Of a DNA stretch of 64,000 nt, positions 32,911 through 41,797 are shown one piece after another (position 1 is the stretch's first letter; every line of letters begins with the position of its first letter). Both the position numbers and the translations under genes were made by a program. Under the pieces are notes generated by a model that searched no databases, was not told where the DNA came from, and saw only the letters and a program-made list of their open reading frames with translations. The DNA is from an uncultured Bradyrhizobium sp. (GTDB taxonomy: Bacteria; Pseudomonadota; Alphaproteobacteria; Rhizobiales; Xanthobacteraceae): positions 62,001 through 126,000 of the forward strand of contig NZ_CANSMR010000004.1 in the NCBI RefSeq assembly GCF_947648125.1, written 5' to 3'.

Positions 32911-34299
32911 TCAATGCTGCGGCGCCGACTGCCGCTTCCCGAACGCCAGCACGTGCAGGCCGAGCCGCGAGCGCACCACGACGAACAGCAGGATCGTCTC
33001 GAAGGTCAGCGACAGCGAGGTCGAGGCGGCCGCGCCCATGCCGCCGTAGCGCGGGACGAGTGCGATGCAGAGCCCGACATTCATGAAGAACGACACAGCG
33101 TAGGCGGTGGCGCAGATCTTCTGGTGGCCCAGCATGTTCAACAGCCGCTCCACCGGCCCGATCGCCGAGCGCACCACAAGCCCGATCGCGGCGACGAACA
33201 TGATGCCGTAGCCGTCGACGAATTTCGGTCCGAACAGCCATAGCAGCGGCTTGCCGAACGCGAGCAGCGCGATGGTCGCGAGCAGCGAAGGCCAGAACGT
33301 CCAGCTGATCGCGTGTGCGACATAAGCCGACAGCCGCTCCTTGTCGCCGAGTGCATTGTACTCGGCGAAGCGATGCGCCGTCGTTGCCGACATCGCGTAG
33401 TGCACGAACGACACCAGCGCCAGCGTCTTCACCACGGCGAAATAGATGCCGACCTCCTCCGAGGAGCGGAATTGTTGCAGCATCAGCACGTCGGTGTAGC
33501 CGAGCAGCAGATAGAAGCTCTCGACCAGCATGATCGGCAGCGAGATCGCGAACCAGCCTCTGACGTCGTAGGTCTGCTCGCCCGGCCCGAGATGGGCTTT
33601 GAGGCGGCGGTTCAGCACGATCATCTGGCCGATCGCCGCGATGTACACGGCCGCGGCACTCGCGATCATCGCAGCCGTCGCACCGAGATTGAGGCCGAGC
33701 GCCAGCGCGCCGGCGGTCAGCGCGATGATCAGTCCTTGGCGCACGATGAACTGCGGCATCAGGCCGAGCTGCATCCAGTCATGCGCGCGCGAGATGCCGT
33801 CCTGGGTGTTGGCGACCACGAAGGGCGGCAATGTCAGGCAGCCGATGTAAAGCGGCACCACCGCATTGGGGTCGATCCAGGGCGAGGCGAGGTGGATCAC
33901 GCCGGCGAGCAGCAGCGCCACCGTGCTTGACGCGGCAAGCACCACCCAGCGGCCGCCGGAGAGGAAGCCGCGCAGCGCGGCGAGGTCGCCGCGCGCGCGA
34001 TATTCGGGGATGATCTTCTGCGAGGACGGCGCGATGCCGAAATCCATCGTGCTGCCGAGCAGCAGCACCCAGGTCCAGACATAGACATAGATGCCGTAGT
34101 CCGAGCCGCTCATCCAGCGCGCCAGCAGGATCTGGGCGAGATAGGCGATCGCGGCGCTGATGACGCGGATGACGAAGATCATGCCGGCGAGGCGCTTGGT
34201 GACCGACGCCTCCTTGGTGCCGCCGAGCAGGCGCGCAGCGAGGCCGCGCAGGCGTGCCGCCGGGCCCGATGGCGCAGAGGTTGCGGATTGTGTCTCCAT
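32911..34299 (-). CDS. Polysaccharide/lipopolysaccharide flippase-like membrane protein
   Basis: A 462-residue protein with about 12-14 hydrophobic helices, from ATG 34299 (METQSATSAPSG). The first helix is FVIRVISAAIAYLAQILLAR, and the MSGSDYGIYVYVWTWVLLLG segment is the usual Wzx/RfbX-type signature (ASD.G.Y...). It probably flips lipid-linked sugars across the inner membrane. No glycosyltransferases are adjacent, so the substrate polymer is unknown. It converges on the bdhA operon. Confidence 0.85.
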   Translation of the reverse strand: METQSATSAPSGPAARLRGLAARLLGGTKEASVTKRLAGMIFVIRVISAAIAYLAQILLARWMSGSDYGIYVYVWTWVLLLGSTMDFGIAPSSQKIIPEYRARGDLAALRGFLSGGRWVVLAASSTVALLLAGVIHLASPWIDPNAVVPLYIGCLTLPPFVVANTQDGISRAHDWMQLGLMPQFIVRQGLIIALTAGALALGLNLGATAAMIASAAAVYIAAIGQMIVLNRRLKAHLGPGEQTYDVRGWFAISLPIMLVESFYLLLGYTDVLMLQQFRSSEEVGIYFAVVKTLALVSFVHYAMSATTAHRFAEYNALGDKERLSAYVAHAISWTFWPSLLATIALLAFGKPLLWLFGPKFVDGYGIMFVAAIGLVVRSAIGPVERLLNMLGHQKICATAYAVSFFMNVGLCIALVPRYGGMGAAASTSLSLTFETILLFVVVRSRLGLHVLAFGKRQSAPQH

Positions 34300-34404
34300 C
34301 ACAGCCAAGGCGGAAAAATTCCTAAAGCGCCGCAAGGCGGCAATGGCCCCCGATCTATCAACGAAACGTTAAGATTGGGTTGGGTGACGGATGTTCCCAT
34401 CTTG

Positions 34405-34544
34405 CATCATCCCGGCCTAGTGCGCGATTGCGCACGGGAGCCGGGATCCAAAACCACAGGGAACAGTTGGTGCGCACACCTTGAACCCCAGCGTGCCTCA
34501 GACTGCAGCCGCGGAGTATGGGTCCCGGCTTTCGCCGGAACGAC
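34405..34544. repeat. Repeat family C, copy 2 (diverged)
   Basis: It starts CATCATCCCGGCCTAGTGCG with the arms CCCGGC...GCCGGG, then a middle part, and the conserved end GCCGCGGAGTATGGGTCCC GGCTTTCGCCGGAACGAC. The left arm carries an inserted TGCGCGATTGCGCA palindrome. Confidence 0.72.
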
Positions 34545-34566
34545 CTATTGGAACGACGCTGCGCCG

Positions 34567-35403
34567 TCAGTTCAAATTGATATTGAATTCGTAGCTTTTG
34601 TCGCCGCCGACCAGCGTCAGCTTCAGCGCGGCACCGTCCGCTTTCGCGCCCGGCGGCAAGCCGTCGAGCTCGAACGAGAAGCGCTTCACGCCCGGCGGCG
34701 CATGCTCGACGAGCTTCGGCACAGGCAGCGCCCAGTCGGGCGTCGGTCCCTCGACGAACAGGCTGAGGTCCTTTGACTCCGGCGCGGCGACATCGACCAG
34801 CACGTTGTTGCCGTCGCGCTTGACGTCGCGGATCGTGAACGGGGTGGGATCACCGATATTGGCAGGCTTCGGCACCGCGTTGAGCGCTTCAGACAGCGCG
34901 GCGTCCTCGGTCGAGGCGACGCTGGCGAATGCGAGCTCGGCCTTCGCCTCTACCGGCACGCACAGCTTCTCGCACACCGCGTAGTTGATGTCGGCGCGCA
35001 GCACCAGCGGCTTGTCGGGATTCTTCGCGACGATGCGCAGCGGCAGCACCACCTGGTGCTTGTAGCCGAGCGAGGTACCTCCGGCGCCGTCGTCGAACTG
35101 GCGCGGCGCCGGCCACATCACCGTGACCGCATCGACATTGTCCGACTTGGAGAAATCGAACCGCGGCGGCACACCGGAATCGCCCGGCGTGCGCCAGTAG
35201 GTTTTCCAGCCGTCCTGCAACTGGAACGCGATGCCGCCGAGCAGCACTGCGCCGCTGCGCGATCCGGCCAGCAGCCTGACCGCCGAATGCGTGTCCTGCT
35301 GCCACGGCGAGGCGTCGTCGGCGCGAACCTCCGTTGCCACGGATGCGACGGAAATTATGGCGGCGACGGCAAATGCGGCACGCATGGGAACTGTGACGAT
35401 CAT
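34567..35403 (-). CDS. Exported DsbD-N-terminal-domain protein
   Basis: A 278-residue exported protein with a signal peptide (AAFAVAAIISVASVATEVRA). The mature domain resembles the DsbD/ScsB periplasmic alpha domain: LQDGWKTYWRTPGDSGVPP, then the cysteine pair CEKLCVPVEAKAEL. In ScsB/DsbD this domain passes electrons to periplasmic thiol proteins. There is no membrane electron carrier or thioredoxin domain in this protein, so it is a stand-alone partner. It is divergent from the YqgE gene. Confidence 0.85.
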   Translation of the reverse strand: MIVTVPMRAAFAVAAIISVASVATEVRADDASPWQQDTHSAVRLLAGSRSGAVLLGGIAFQLQDGWKTYWRTPGDSGVPPRFDFSKSDNVDAVTVMWPAPRQFDDGAGGTSLGYKHQVVLPLRIVAKNPDKPLVLRADINYAVCEKLCVPVEAKAELAFASVASTEDAALSEALNAVPKPANIGDPTPFTIRDVKRDGNNVLVDVAAPESKDLSLFVEGPTPDWALPVPKLVEHAPPGVKRFSFELDGLPPGAKADGAALKLTLVGGDKSYEFNINLN

Positions 35404-35509
35404 GAGACGTCTTTACCCGCAACTTTCGTCGCAAACCATTGAATTGCTTGTGATGCATCGCCGCACTGCGGCCGAAGGTTGATTGACAGAACGGCGACCC
35501 AATATCAGG

Positions 35510-36199
35510 ATGCCAAATCAGCAGGAAAGGCCTTTGTGGATGCGCCCTGAAGGCAAAACAGGCAAGACTCGCAAGACCGCCGCCGGCGGAAACCCGGCCG
35601 TCGGTCCCCATGCCACCGAAGATGGCTATCTCGATGGCCAGATGCTGATCGCGATGCCTGTCATGAACGACCCGCGCTTCGAACGCTCCGTGATCTACAT
35701 GTGCGCGCATTCCTCCGAGGGGGCGATGGGCATCATCGTCAATCGCCCGGCCGGCAGCATCGATTTCCCCGGCCTGCTGGTGCAGCTCGACATCATCGAG
35801 AAGTCGGACCAGATCAAGCTGCCGGAAAATGCCGAGATGATGAAGGTGATGAAGGGCGGCCCGGTCGACACCGGCCGCGGCTTCGTGCTGCATTCCAGCG
35901 ATTTCTACATCCAGGACGCGACGCTCAACATCGACGACGGCATCTCGCTCACCGCGACGGTGGACATCCTCAAGGCGATCGCCAAGGGCTCCGGCCCCAA
36001 GCACGCGATCCTCGCGCTCGGCTATGCCGGCTGGGCGCCGGGCCAGCTCGAGAACGAGATCCAGCACAATGGCTGGCTGCATTGCGACGCCGATCCGGAA
36101 CTGATTTTCGGCACCGACGTCGACGAGAAATACGCGCGCGCCCTGCGCAAGATCGGCATCGAGGCCGGCATGCTGTCGAACGACGCGGGCCACGCGTAG
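35510..36199 (+). CDS. YqgE/AlgH family protein
   Basis: A 229-residue cytoplasmic protein of UPF0301. Conserved segments are [53 protein letters not shown] and [16 protein letters not shown]. Function is unsettled; AlgH was linked to alginate regulation in Pseudomonas. The N-terminal 40 residues are a Lys/Thr-rich extension. The start is uncertain: ATG 35510, ATG 35540 (better spaced AGGAAAGG) and TTG 35483 are all in frame. Confidence 0.9.
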   Translation: MPNQQERPLWMRPEGKTGKTRKTAAGGNPAVGPHATEDGYLDGQMLIAMPVMNDPRFERSVIYMCAHSSEGAMGIIVNRPAGSIDFPGLLVQLDIIEKSDQIKLPENAEMMKVMKGGPVDTGRGFVLHSSDFYIQDATLNIDDGISLTATVDILKAIAKGSGPKHAILALGYAGWAPGQLENEIQHNGWLHCDADPELIFGTDVDEKYARALRKIGIEAGMLSNDAGHA

Positions 36200-36238
36200 G
36201 CTGTGTTGACGTAGCAGGCGCTCGCGCCTCGGCCCGGT

Positions 36239-36370
36239 GTCGTCCCTGCGAAAGCAGGGACCCATAACCACAGGATATGGTGTGACGCCGCGCTGCGGCC
36301 ACAGCGTCGCGCCACAACGGCGCCCTGTGGTTATGGGTCCCGGGTCGCGCTTCGCTTGCCCCAGGACGAC
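36239..36370. repeat. Repeat family C, copy 3
   Basis: The left hairpin GTCCCTGC-GAAA-GCAGGGAC and CCCATAACCAC have an inverted copy GTGGTTATGGGTCCC before GGACGAC at the right end, so the element as a whole is a long imperfect palindrome. Confidence 0.85.
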
Positions 36371-36401
36371 GGCAGTGATTTTGGCTGCGACAGCGGAGTA
36401 C

Positions 36402-37289
36402 CTACTCCGCCGCCTCCTGCGCCACCGTCGGCTGGGTGCCGGCCACCGTGGCGCGGCGCATGTCGCGGGGCTGCGACTGATCGTAGCGGCGGACGCGGTG
36501 CACGGTCTGGCGGTTGTCCCACATCACGAGGTCATGCACCGTCCATTTGTGCACATAGACGAATTCCGGCTGCGTGGCGTGCTCGGTGAGATCGCGCAAC
36601 AACAGGCGCGCCTCCGGCATGCTCATGCCCCTGATGGCGCCGGCATGCGAGGACAGATACAGCGACTTGCGGCCGTGCACCGGATGGGTGCGCACCAGGC
36701 GCTGCAGCACCGGCCTGAACATCTCTTTCTCCTCGTCGGTGTAGTCGAGGAAGCCGAGCGAGCCGCGCGAATACATCAGCGAGTGCTCGCAGATCATGTC
36801 GTCGATCTCGGCCTTGGTCTCGTCGTCGAGCGCGTCATAGGCCGCACGCATGTCGGCGAACTCGGTGTTGCCGCCCTTCGGATTGACCACGCGCGCCGAC
36901 AGCAGCGAGAACTTCGCCGGGATCGGCCGGAACGAGCTGTCGGAGTGCCACAGGCAGTTGCCGAGATTGAACAGATGGGTGCGGTGATCCTTCGGCAGCG
37001 GCTTGCCGTCCTTGCCGAGATTGGAGACATCGTTGAGCCCGGAGGAGAGGCGGTAGTCCTCCTTCTTGGTCACCGTGCCGCCGCGCGCGTTCTCGCGCTC
37101 GCCGAAGTTCAGCGCGAACGCCATCTGCTGCTCGTCTGATATGTCCTGGCCGTGGAAGACAAGCACGGCGTATTTGTCCATGCCGGCCTCGATGTCGATC
37201 GCTTCCTGCTTCGTCAGCGGCTTGCGCAGATCGACGCCGGAGACCTCGCCGACGAAATGCTTGTGAAGCTGCCGGATCAGGACCGTCAT
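36402..37289 (-). CDS. TauD/TfdA-family 2-oxoglutarate-dependent dioxygenase
   Basis: A 295-residue non-heme Fe(II) oxygenase. The metal ligands are His and Asp in CLWHSDSSFRPIPAKFS and the distal His in WDNRQTVHRVRRYD, with the 2-oxoglutarate arginine shortly after. It resembles TfdA-alpha-type enzymes of bradyrhizobia, known for aryloxyacetate cleavage, but the native substrate is unknown. It shares a strand with the SDR at 37401, 111 nt upstream. No transporter is adjacent. Confidence 0.9.
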   Translation of the reverse strand: MTVLIRQLHKHFVGEVSGVDLRKPLTKQEAIDIEAGMDKYAVLVFHGQDISDEQQMAFALNFGERENARGGTVTKKEDYRLSSGLNDVSNLGKDGKPLPKDHRTHLFNLGNCLWHSDSSFRPIPAKFSLLSARVVNPKGGNTEFADMRAAYDALDDETKAEIDDMICEHSLMYSRGSLGFLDYTDEEKEMFRPVLQRLVRTHPVHGRKSLYLSSHAGAIRGMSMPEARLLLRDLTEHATQPEFVYVHKWTVHDLVMWDNRQTVHRVRRYDQSQPRDMRRATVAGTQPTVAQEAAE

Positions 37290-37400
37290 TGGCTTATCTC
37301 CCCGGATCTCGCGGGCGGTTGTCCCGCTTCGTTTGACGAGAAGGCTACTCCCGACGCACGCGCTGTCAACGCTTCGCGGCAGGATACGGCGATGCGCGGG

Positions 37401-38180
37401 TCAGGCATTCCGCGCCATCAACCCGCCGTCGACGGGAATCACCGCGCCGGTCAGGAACGATGCTGCGGGCAGGCACAGGCTCAGCGTCATGTGCGCGACC
37501 TCCTCCGGATCGCCGTAACGCGCGAGCGCGGTGCGGCGCTTGGCGTAGATCGTCTTGTGCTCTTCGGAGATGCGGTCGGTGATTCCTGTGCGGATCGGGC
37601 CCGGGCAGATGCAGTTCACGGTGATGCCTTCGCGTCCCAGTTCCACCGCGAGCGAGCGGGTCAGGCTGGTGACGCCGCCCTTCGCCGCGGAGTAGGGGCT
37701 GTGCATCCCGGTCGCGCCGAGTGCTTCGGTCGAGGCGATGTTGACGATGCGCGGCGATCGCGACTTGCGCAGGTATGGCAGTGCGGCGCGGATGATGCGC
37801 GGATGCGCTGTCAGCATCACCGCGATGCCCTTGGCCCAGGCGTCCTCATACCCGGGATCGTCGATCGCCACGCGCACCGAGATGCCGGCATTATTGACGA
37901 TGATGTCGAGCCCGCCGAAATGCGCGGCGACATCGTTGACGACCCTTGTAATCGCATCGCGATCGCTGACGTCGAGCGTCCACGCCTTTGCCGAGCCGCC
38001 GCTTGCTGCGATCTCCTTCGCCACCGCTTGCGTGCCCTCTTCGGTCAGGTCAGTGACCGCGACATTGGCGCCTTCATCGGCGAACACGCGTGCAGTGGCG
38101 CGGCCCATGCCGCTGGCGGCACCGGTGACGAGAACGGTAAGGCCCTTCACCGAGCGGCTGAGCTGTTTGAATTCGGACAT
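37401..38180 (-). CDS. SDR-family oxidoreductase
   Basis: A 259-residue classical SDR from ATG 38180. The cofactor motif is VTGAASGMGRATARVFADEG, an acidic residue after strand 2 (VAVTDLTEE) suggests NAD preference, NNAG follows, and the catalytic Ser and Tyr-x3-Lys are in NIASTEALGATGMHSPYSAA and K. The C-terminus is PVDGGLMARNA. The substrate is unknown. It may form a catabolic unit with the dioxygenase downstream and is divergent from another SDR at 38375. Confidence 0.88.
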   Translation of the reverse strand: MSEFKQLSRSVKGLTVLVTGAASGMGRATARVFADEGANVAVTDLTEEGTQAVAKEIAASGGSAKAWTLDVSDRDAITRVVNDVAAHFGGLDIIVNNAGISVRVAIDDPGYEDAWAKGIAVMLTAHPRIIRAALPYLRKSRSPRIVNIASTEALGATGMHSPYSAAKGGVTSLTRSLAVELGREGITVNCICPGPIRTGITDRISEEHKTIYAKRRTALARYGDPEEVAHMTLSLCLPAASFLTGAVIPVDGGLMARNA

Positions 38181-38374
38181 GACGGATTCTCGCGGGATGA
38201 AATTTGGCGCGTTGTGAGAGTGACGAGGCTGGCACCGATCCGCAGAGACGTCAAACCACTGATCCGCTATCGCCACGCGCGCAGCGCGTTAACGCAAGTT
38301 CTGCGTCGGCTTTTGCGTTGGCTTTTCGAAAAGGATCATGCTCAATCAAGAAAACAACACGGGAGAGGAACGCG

Positions 38375-39109
38375 ATGAACGAGCTCGATTTCGGCGGCAA
38401 GCAGGTACTGGTGGTCGGCGGCTCCAGCGGCATCGGCAACGGCATCGCGCAGGCCTTCCGCGCCAAGGGCGCGCGCGTTGCCGTGTACGGCACCCGCGCG
38501 CAGGCGAGCGACTATTCGGCTGAGGAAGGCTCGCATCTCGACGGCCTCGCCTATGCGCAGCTCGACGTCAGCAATCCGCAAGCGATCGAGGACCTCACAC
38601 CGGCATTCGATCGGCTCGACGTGCTGGTGCTGGCGCAGGGCGCGGTGATTTACCGCCGCGGGGAATTCCAGATGGAAGGTTTCCGCAAGGTGATGGAAGT
38701 CAATCTGATGAGCTTGATGGCCTGCGCCACCAAATTCCACGCGATGCTGAGCGCGAGCAAAGGCTCGCTGATCATCGTGAGCTCGACCGCGGCCTATCAT
38801 TCCACCATGGGCAATCCGGCCTACAACGCCTCGAAGACCGGAGCGGTCGGTCTGACCCGCACGCTCGGCGAGGCCTGGGCGGAGAACGGCATCCGCGTCA
38901 ACGGCATCGCGCCGGGCCTCGTCGACACCAAGATGACCAAGGCGACGACCGCGAATCCAAAGCGGCTCGAAGGCGCGCTCGAGCGCATTCCGCTGAAGCG
39001 TCTCGGCACGCCCGCCGACATGGCCGGCGCCGCGCTGTTCCTGGCCTCGCCGCTCGCTTCCTACGTCGTCGGCCAGACCATCATTGTCGATGGCGGGCTC
39101 ATTCTCTAG
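38375..39109 (+). CDS. SDR-family oxidoreductase
   Basis: A 244-residue SDR from ATG 38375 (GGGAGAGG before it). The cofactor site is VVGGSSGIGNGIAQAFRAKG with YGTRAQ after strand 2, which suggests NADP. The usual NNAG is replaced by LAQGAV. The catalytic residues are in VSSTAAYHSTMGNPAYNASK. The end is VVGQTIIVDGGLIL. The substrate is unknown. It is divergent from the SDR at 37401 with a 194-nt spacer in which I see no clear operator. Confidence 0.86.
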   Translation: MNELDFGGKQVLVVGGSSGIGNGIAQAFRAKGARVAVYGTRAQASDYSAEEGSHLDGLAYAQLDVSNPQAIEDLTPAFDRLDVLVLAQGAVIYRRGEFQMEGFRKVMEVNLMSLMACATKFHAMLSASKGSLIIVSSTAAYHSTMGNPAYNASKTGAVGLTRTLGEAWAENGIRVNGIAPGLVDTKMTKATTANPKRLEGALERIPLKRLGTPADMAGAALFLASPLASYVVGQTIIVDGGLIL

Positions 39110-39113
39110 CTTA

Positions 39114-39138
39114 GGAACTTGGGCGAGGTTCCGCGGTT
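39114..39138 (+). promoter_or_regulatory. Sigma-EcfG-like promoter of the CsbD-like gene
   Basis: GGAAC at 39114-39118, 16 nt, GGTT at 39135-39138 (one mismatch to CGTT). It lies 28 nt before the start codon of a CsbD/DUF883-type gene, a class commonly in this regulon. Confidence 0.55.
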
Positions 39139-39166
39139 GGCTCCCTGACAGTTTCAGGGAGCAGTC

Positions 39167-39556
39167 ATGATGGACAAGGATCGGATTTTCGGAACGGCGA
39201 AGGAATTCGCGGGCAAGGCCGAAGGCGCCCTGGGCGATGCGACCGGCGACGCGCAGACCCAGGCCTCGGGCCGCGCGCGCGAAGCCGCAGGCGCAGTGCA
39301 GGATCTCTACGGCCAGGCCAAGGATGCCGCGCGCGACGCCGCCGACACTGCGGTCAACTACGCCAAGGATACGTTCAAGGATGCCTATGAGAATCGCGGC
39401 GAGACGATCCGCGACGGGCAGAAGGCGATGGCGAGATCAGTGCAGGACAATCCGCTCGGCGCCCTTCTGATCGCCGGCGGTATCGGCTTTGCGCTCGCGC
39501 TCCTGATGACGCGCCAGCCGCGCCGTCCGCCGTCACGCTGGCGGTACTACGGTTGA
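39167..39556 (+). CDS. CsbD-like / DUF883-type stress protein
   Basis: A 129-residue protein. The N-terminus (MMDKDRIFGTAKEFAGKAEG followed by ALGDATGD) is CsbD-like. The middle is an Ala/Asp/Lys-rich helix (QDLYGQAKDAARDAADTA), and the C-terminus has one membrane helix (LGALLIAGGIGFALALLMT) and an Arg-rich end. The plan is similar to the DUF883 protein at 9168. With an EcfG-like box upstream it is probably part of the general stress response. The biochemical role is unknown. Confidence 0.85.
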   Translation: MMDKDRIFGTAKEFAGKAEGALGDATGDAQTQASGRAREAAGAVQDLYGQAKDAARDAADTAVNYAKDTFKDAYENRGETIRDGQKAMARSVQDNPLGALLIAGGIGFALALLMTRQPRRPPSRWRYYG

Positions 39557-39568
39557 GCCTCACTCACC

Positions 39569-39692
39569 GTCATTGCGAGGAGCGAAGCGACGAAGCAATC
39601 CATCCATCCGTCCGCGTCTGCGGATCGATGGATTGCTTCGCGGAGCCTGTCGTCCGGCGGCGCTTCGCGCCGACCGGATGGCTCGCACTGAC
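39569..39692. repeat. Repeat family B, copy 2
   Basis: GTCATTGCGAGGAGCGAAGC and GACGAAGCAATCCATC are followed by the inverted ATGGATTGCTTCGCGGAGCC and an extra hairpin (GTCCGGCGGCGCTTCGCGCCGACCGG region), ending GCTCGCACTGAC. Confidence 0.88.
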
Positions 39693-39729
39693 GTGGATGT
39701 AGCTTCAATTCGACGAGAAGGCGCGCCGC

Positions 39730-41466
39730 CTACTGCCAGGGATTCCCCGGCCCAGCGGCCCGCTGTCCGACATTGCGCGGCGGCCGCGGCGGCGGGGCGA
39801 CCAGCGGGCGCTGCTGCGGCGCGCCGAAACCGAAGAAGTCACGCAGCCAGGGCTGAGTCTGCTGTTGTGGCTGCTGCTGGGTTTGGGCCGGACGGAACAC
39901 GCGCTTTGCCGGCTTCGGCGCGGTGATGATCGAGCCGTCGGGCGCGATCGCTGTGGTCGAGGGCGGCGGATTCGCAGGGCCCCCCGTCGGGGCGGCCGGC
40001 ATGGTCGCGGCAACCGGCACGTCACCCTTGGCCTGCTCGCGCCCCATTTCGCGGCGCGGCCAGGCGAAATCATCGGCGCGGCCGGCCGGCGGCGCCAGCG
40101 CCTCGCCCTTCACCAGCGTGCGCGCGGCGAGTGCATCGACCGCGGCGGGCCGCGAGCCGGGGCCGCCGAGCAACTGATCGGTGCCGACCGTGGAGGCGAC
40201 CAACGGCAGCACGGGGCCTGCCAGCGGCCGCGGCGCGGGCTTGCCGGGCTCGGTGCTGGTCTCGGGCGTCGCCGGTTCGCTCGGCAGCGCGATCGGACCG
40301 GTGCGCACCGCGAGCAGGCGGGTCACCTCGCGCTCGACATAGTGCGCGAGCTTGCGCGCGCCGGCCTTGGTGAAGAACACGCCGTCATCGGAGCGCAGCT
40401 TGCGCGGCTGGCCTTCGAAGTCCGGGCCCTTCTGCATGAAGCGGCCGGCCTCGTCGACAAAGCCGTCCCAGACGTCGACATAGGTGATGCCGGCCTTGCC
40501 GGCGCCGTCGCGATAGAGCGCGTCGAGGAACAGCATGTCCGACGTGCCCTTCTGGCCGCGGATCGCGGGCAGGCCGACCCACAGCACCGGCACGCCCTTG
40601 CTCTTCAGCACGTTGATCAGCTCCTCGATCTTCTTGCCGTAGAGCTCGACCCAGCGGTCGTCGCGGAAATCATAGAGGCCGTTGGGCGAGCGCGCGGTCT
40701 TTTCCGGCGCGGCCTGCGAGTCGGTGTCGGCGTCGTCGGCCGGCAGCTCGGCGTCGGCCGGCTTGTTGTCGGCCTTGGTATCAGCCTTGGCATCGGTCTT
40801 GCCGTCAGTCTTGGCAGCGGCATCGGGTTTGTCGCCGGGCTTGGCGTCCGGCTTGGCGCGCGCGTCCTTTTTCTCGTCCTTCTTGTCGACCTTCTTCTCC
40901 GCGACCGGCTCGCGGATCGCGGTGCGGTCGTTGAGGCCGAGCATCACGACGATCGCGTCGGGGTTTTCGGTGGCGAGAATGCCCTTGGCGGCCGCAGCCC
41001 AGTCCGCCGGGTCGCCCTTGGGCTGATAGCGGATCAGGCCGGAGACCGTCTTGTGCTTGCGGATCACGCCCATGTCGGGCTGGTCGGAATAGGCATCTTC
41101 CAGGCCGTAGGCGAGCCAGTCGGCCATCGCGTCGCCGATCACCAGCACGTTGCGCTCGGCCGCGGCTTCGCGCTTGGCCGGCGGCGGCGCCCGCGAGAAA
41201 TCCTCGCGCGGCCGCTGCGGCTGTGATTGCGGCTGCTGCTGCTGGAACGGCGCGAAGAAATCGCCCCCGAACCAGCCGCCACCGCCGCCGTGCTGCGGCG
41301 GAGCGCGGCGCTGCGGTTGCGGCGGTCCGCCACCGAAGCCGGGGAAGCCGAAGAACTGCGCCGAGGCGGGCTGCGCGATGCCGATCAACAGCGCAAGCGC
41401 CACCGTCAGCGCGACCAGCGGGCCGGCTTCGGTGAATAGGCGCAGGAAGGATTTCGGCTTCGCCAT
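39730..41466 (-). CDS. DUF459 SGNH-hydrolase-like exported protein
   Basis: A 578-residue protein from ATG 41466 (MAKPKSFLRLF). A signal anchor (LVALTVALALLIGIAQPASA) is followed by a Pro/Gln-rich stretch, then the DUF459 SGNH domain (about 110-390): block I LVIGDAMADWLAYGLEDAY has Asp-Ala where GDS is usual, block III is VMLGLNDRTAI, and DGVFFTKAGARKLAHYVE holds the last His. A 75-residue Lys/Asp/Ala insert splits the domain, and the C-terminal 190 residues are Pro/Gln-rich. It is probably a periplasmic or surface polysaccharide-modifying protein. The block I serine appears replaced by Ala. Confidence 0.85.
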   Translation of the reverse strand: MAKPKSFLRLFTEAGPLVALTVALALLIGIAQPASAQFFGFPGFGGGPPQPQRRAPPQHGGGGGWFGGDFFAPFQQQQPQSQPQRPREDFSRAPPPAKREAAAERNVLVIGDAMADWLAYGLEDAYSDQPDMGVIRKHKTVSGLIRYQPKGDPADWAAAAKGILATENPDAIVVMLGLNDRTAIREPVAEKKVDKKDEKKDARAKPDAKPGDKPDAAAKTDGKTDAKADTKADNKPADAELPADDADTDSQAAPEKTARSPNGLYDFRDDRWVELYGKKIEELINVLKSKGVPVLWVGLPAIRGQKGTSDMLFLDALYRDGAGKAGITYVDVWDGFVDEAGRFMQKGPDFEGQPRKLRSDDGVFFTKAGARKLAHYVEREVTRLLAVRTGPIALPSEPATPETSTEPGKPAPRPLAGPVLPLVASTVGTDQLLGGPGSRPAAVDALAARTLVKGEALAPPAGRADDFAWPRREMGREQAKGDVPVAATMPAAPTGGPANPPPSTTAIAPDGSIITAPKPAKRVFRPAQTQQQPQQQTQPWLRDFFGFGAPQQRPLVAPPPRPPRNVGQRAAGPGNPWQ

Positions 41467-41638
41467 CGAGTTCGTCGCAATGATCAGGAAGTACGTGAGC
41501 ATATTAGCGGAATCGGGCCGCAAGCGGGCAGCTTTTCCACCATAAATCGGGTGCCTCCGGCCGCCGTCAAGGCACCGGGCAAATATCGGATTTCACGGTT
41601 ACTTTCGGGGGAGGACCTCTCAGGTCGCCACGCGGGAA

Positions 41639-41780
41639 CTGCGCTCCCTCTCCCGCTTGCGGGGGAGGGTTGGGGTGGGGGTGTTGCCGCGATGGGGCTG
41701 GTCATTGTGCGGAGAGAGCCCCCACCCGGATTGCATCTCCGATGCAATCCGACCTCCCCCGCAAGCGGGAGAGGTGGACG
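41639..41780. repeat. Long imperfect palindrome (family E, single copy here)
   Basis: CTCCCTCTCCCGCTTGCGGG GGAGG at the left is mirrored by CCTCCCCCGCAAGCGGGAGAG G at the right, with GGGGTGGGGG and CCCCCACCC, and TGCATCTCCGATGCA inside. It sits between convergent-free genes at 41466 and 41798. The rest of the 330-nt gap shows no gene. Confidence 0.8.
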
Positions 41781-41797
41781 AGGTCGTGGCCTCAGCC

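Noticed and set aside
36402-37289. Calling the dioxygenase a 2,4-D-degrading TfdA
   Set aside because: The resemblance is at family level only and no tfd pathway genes are nearby.
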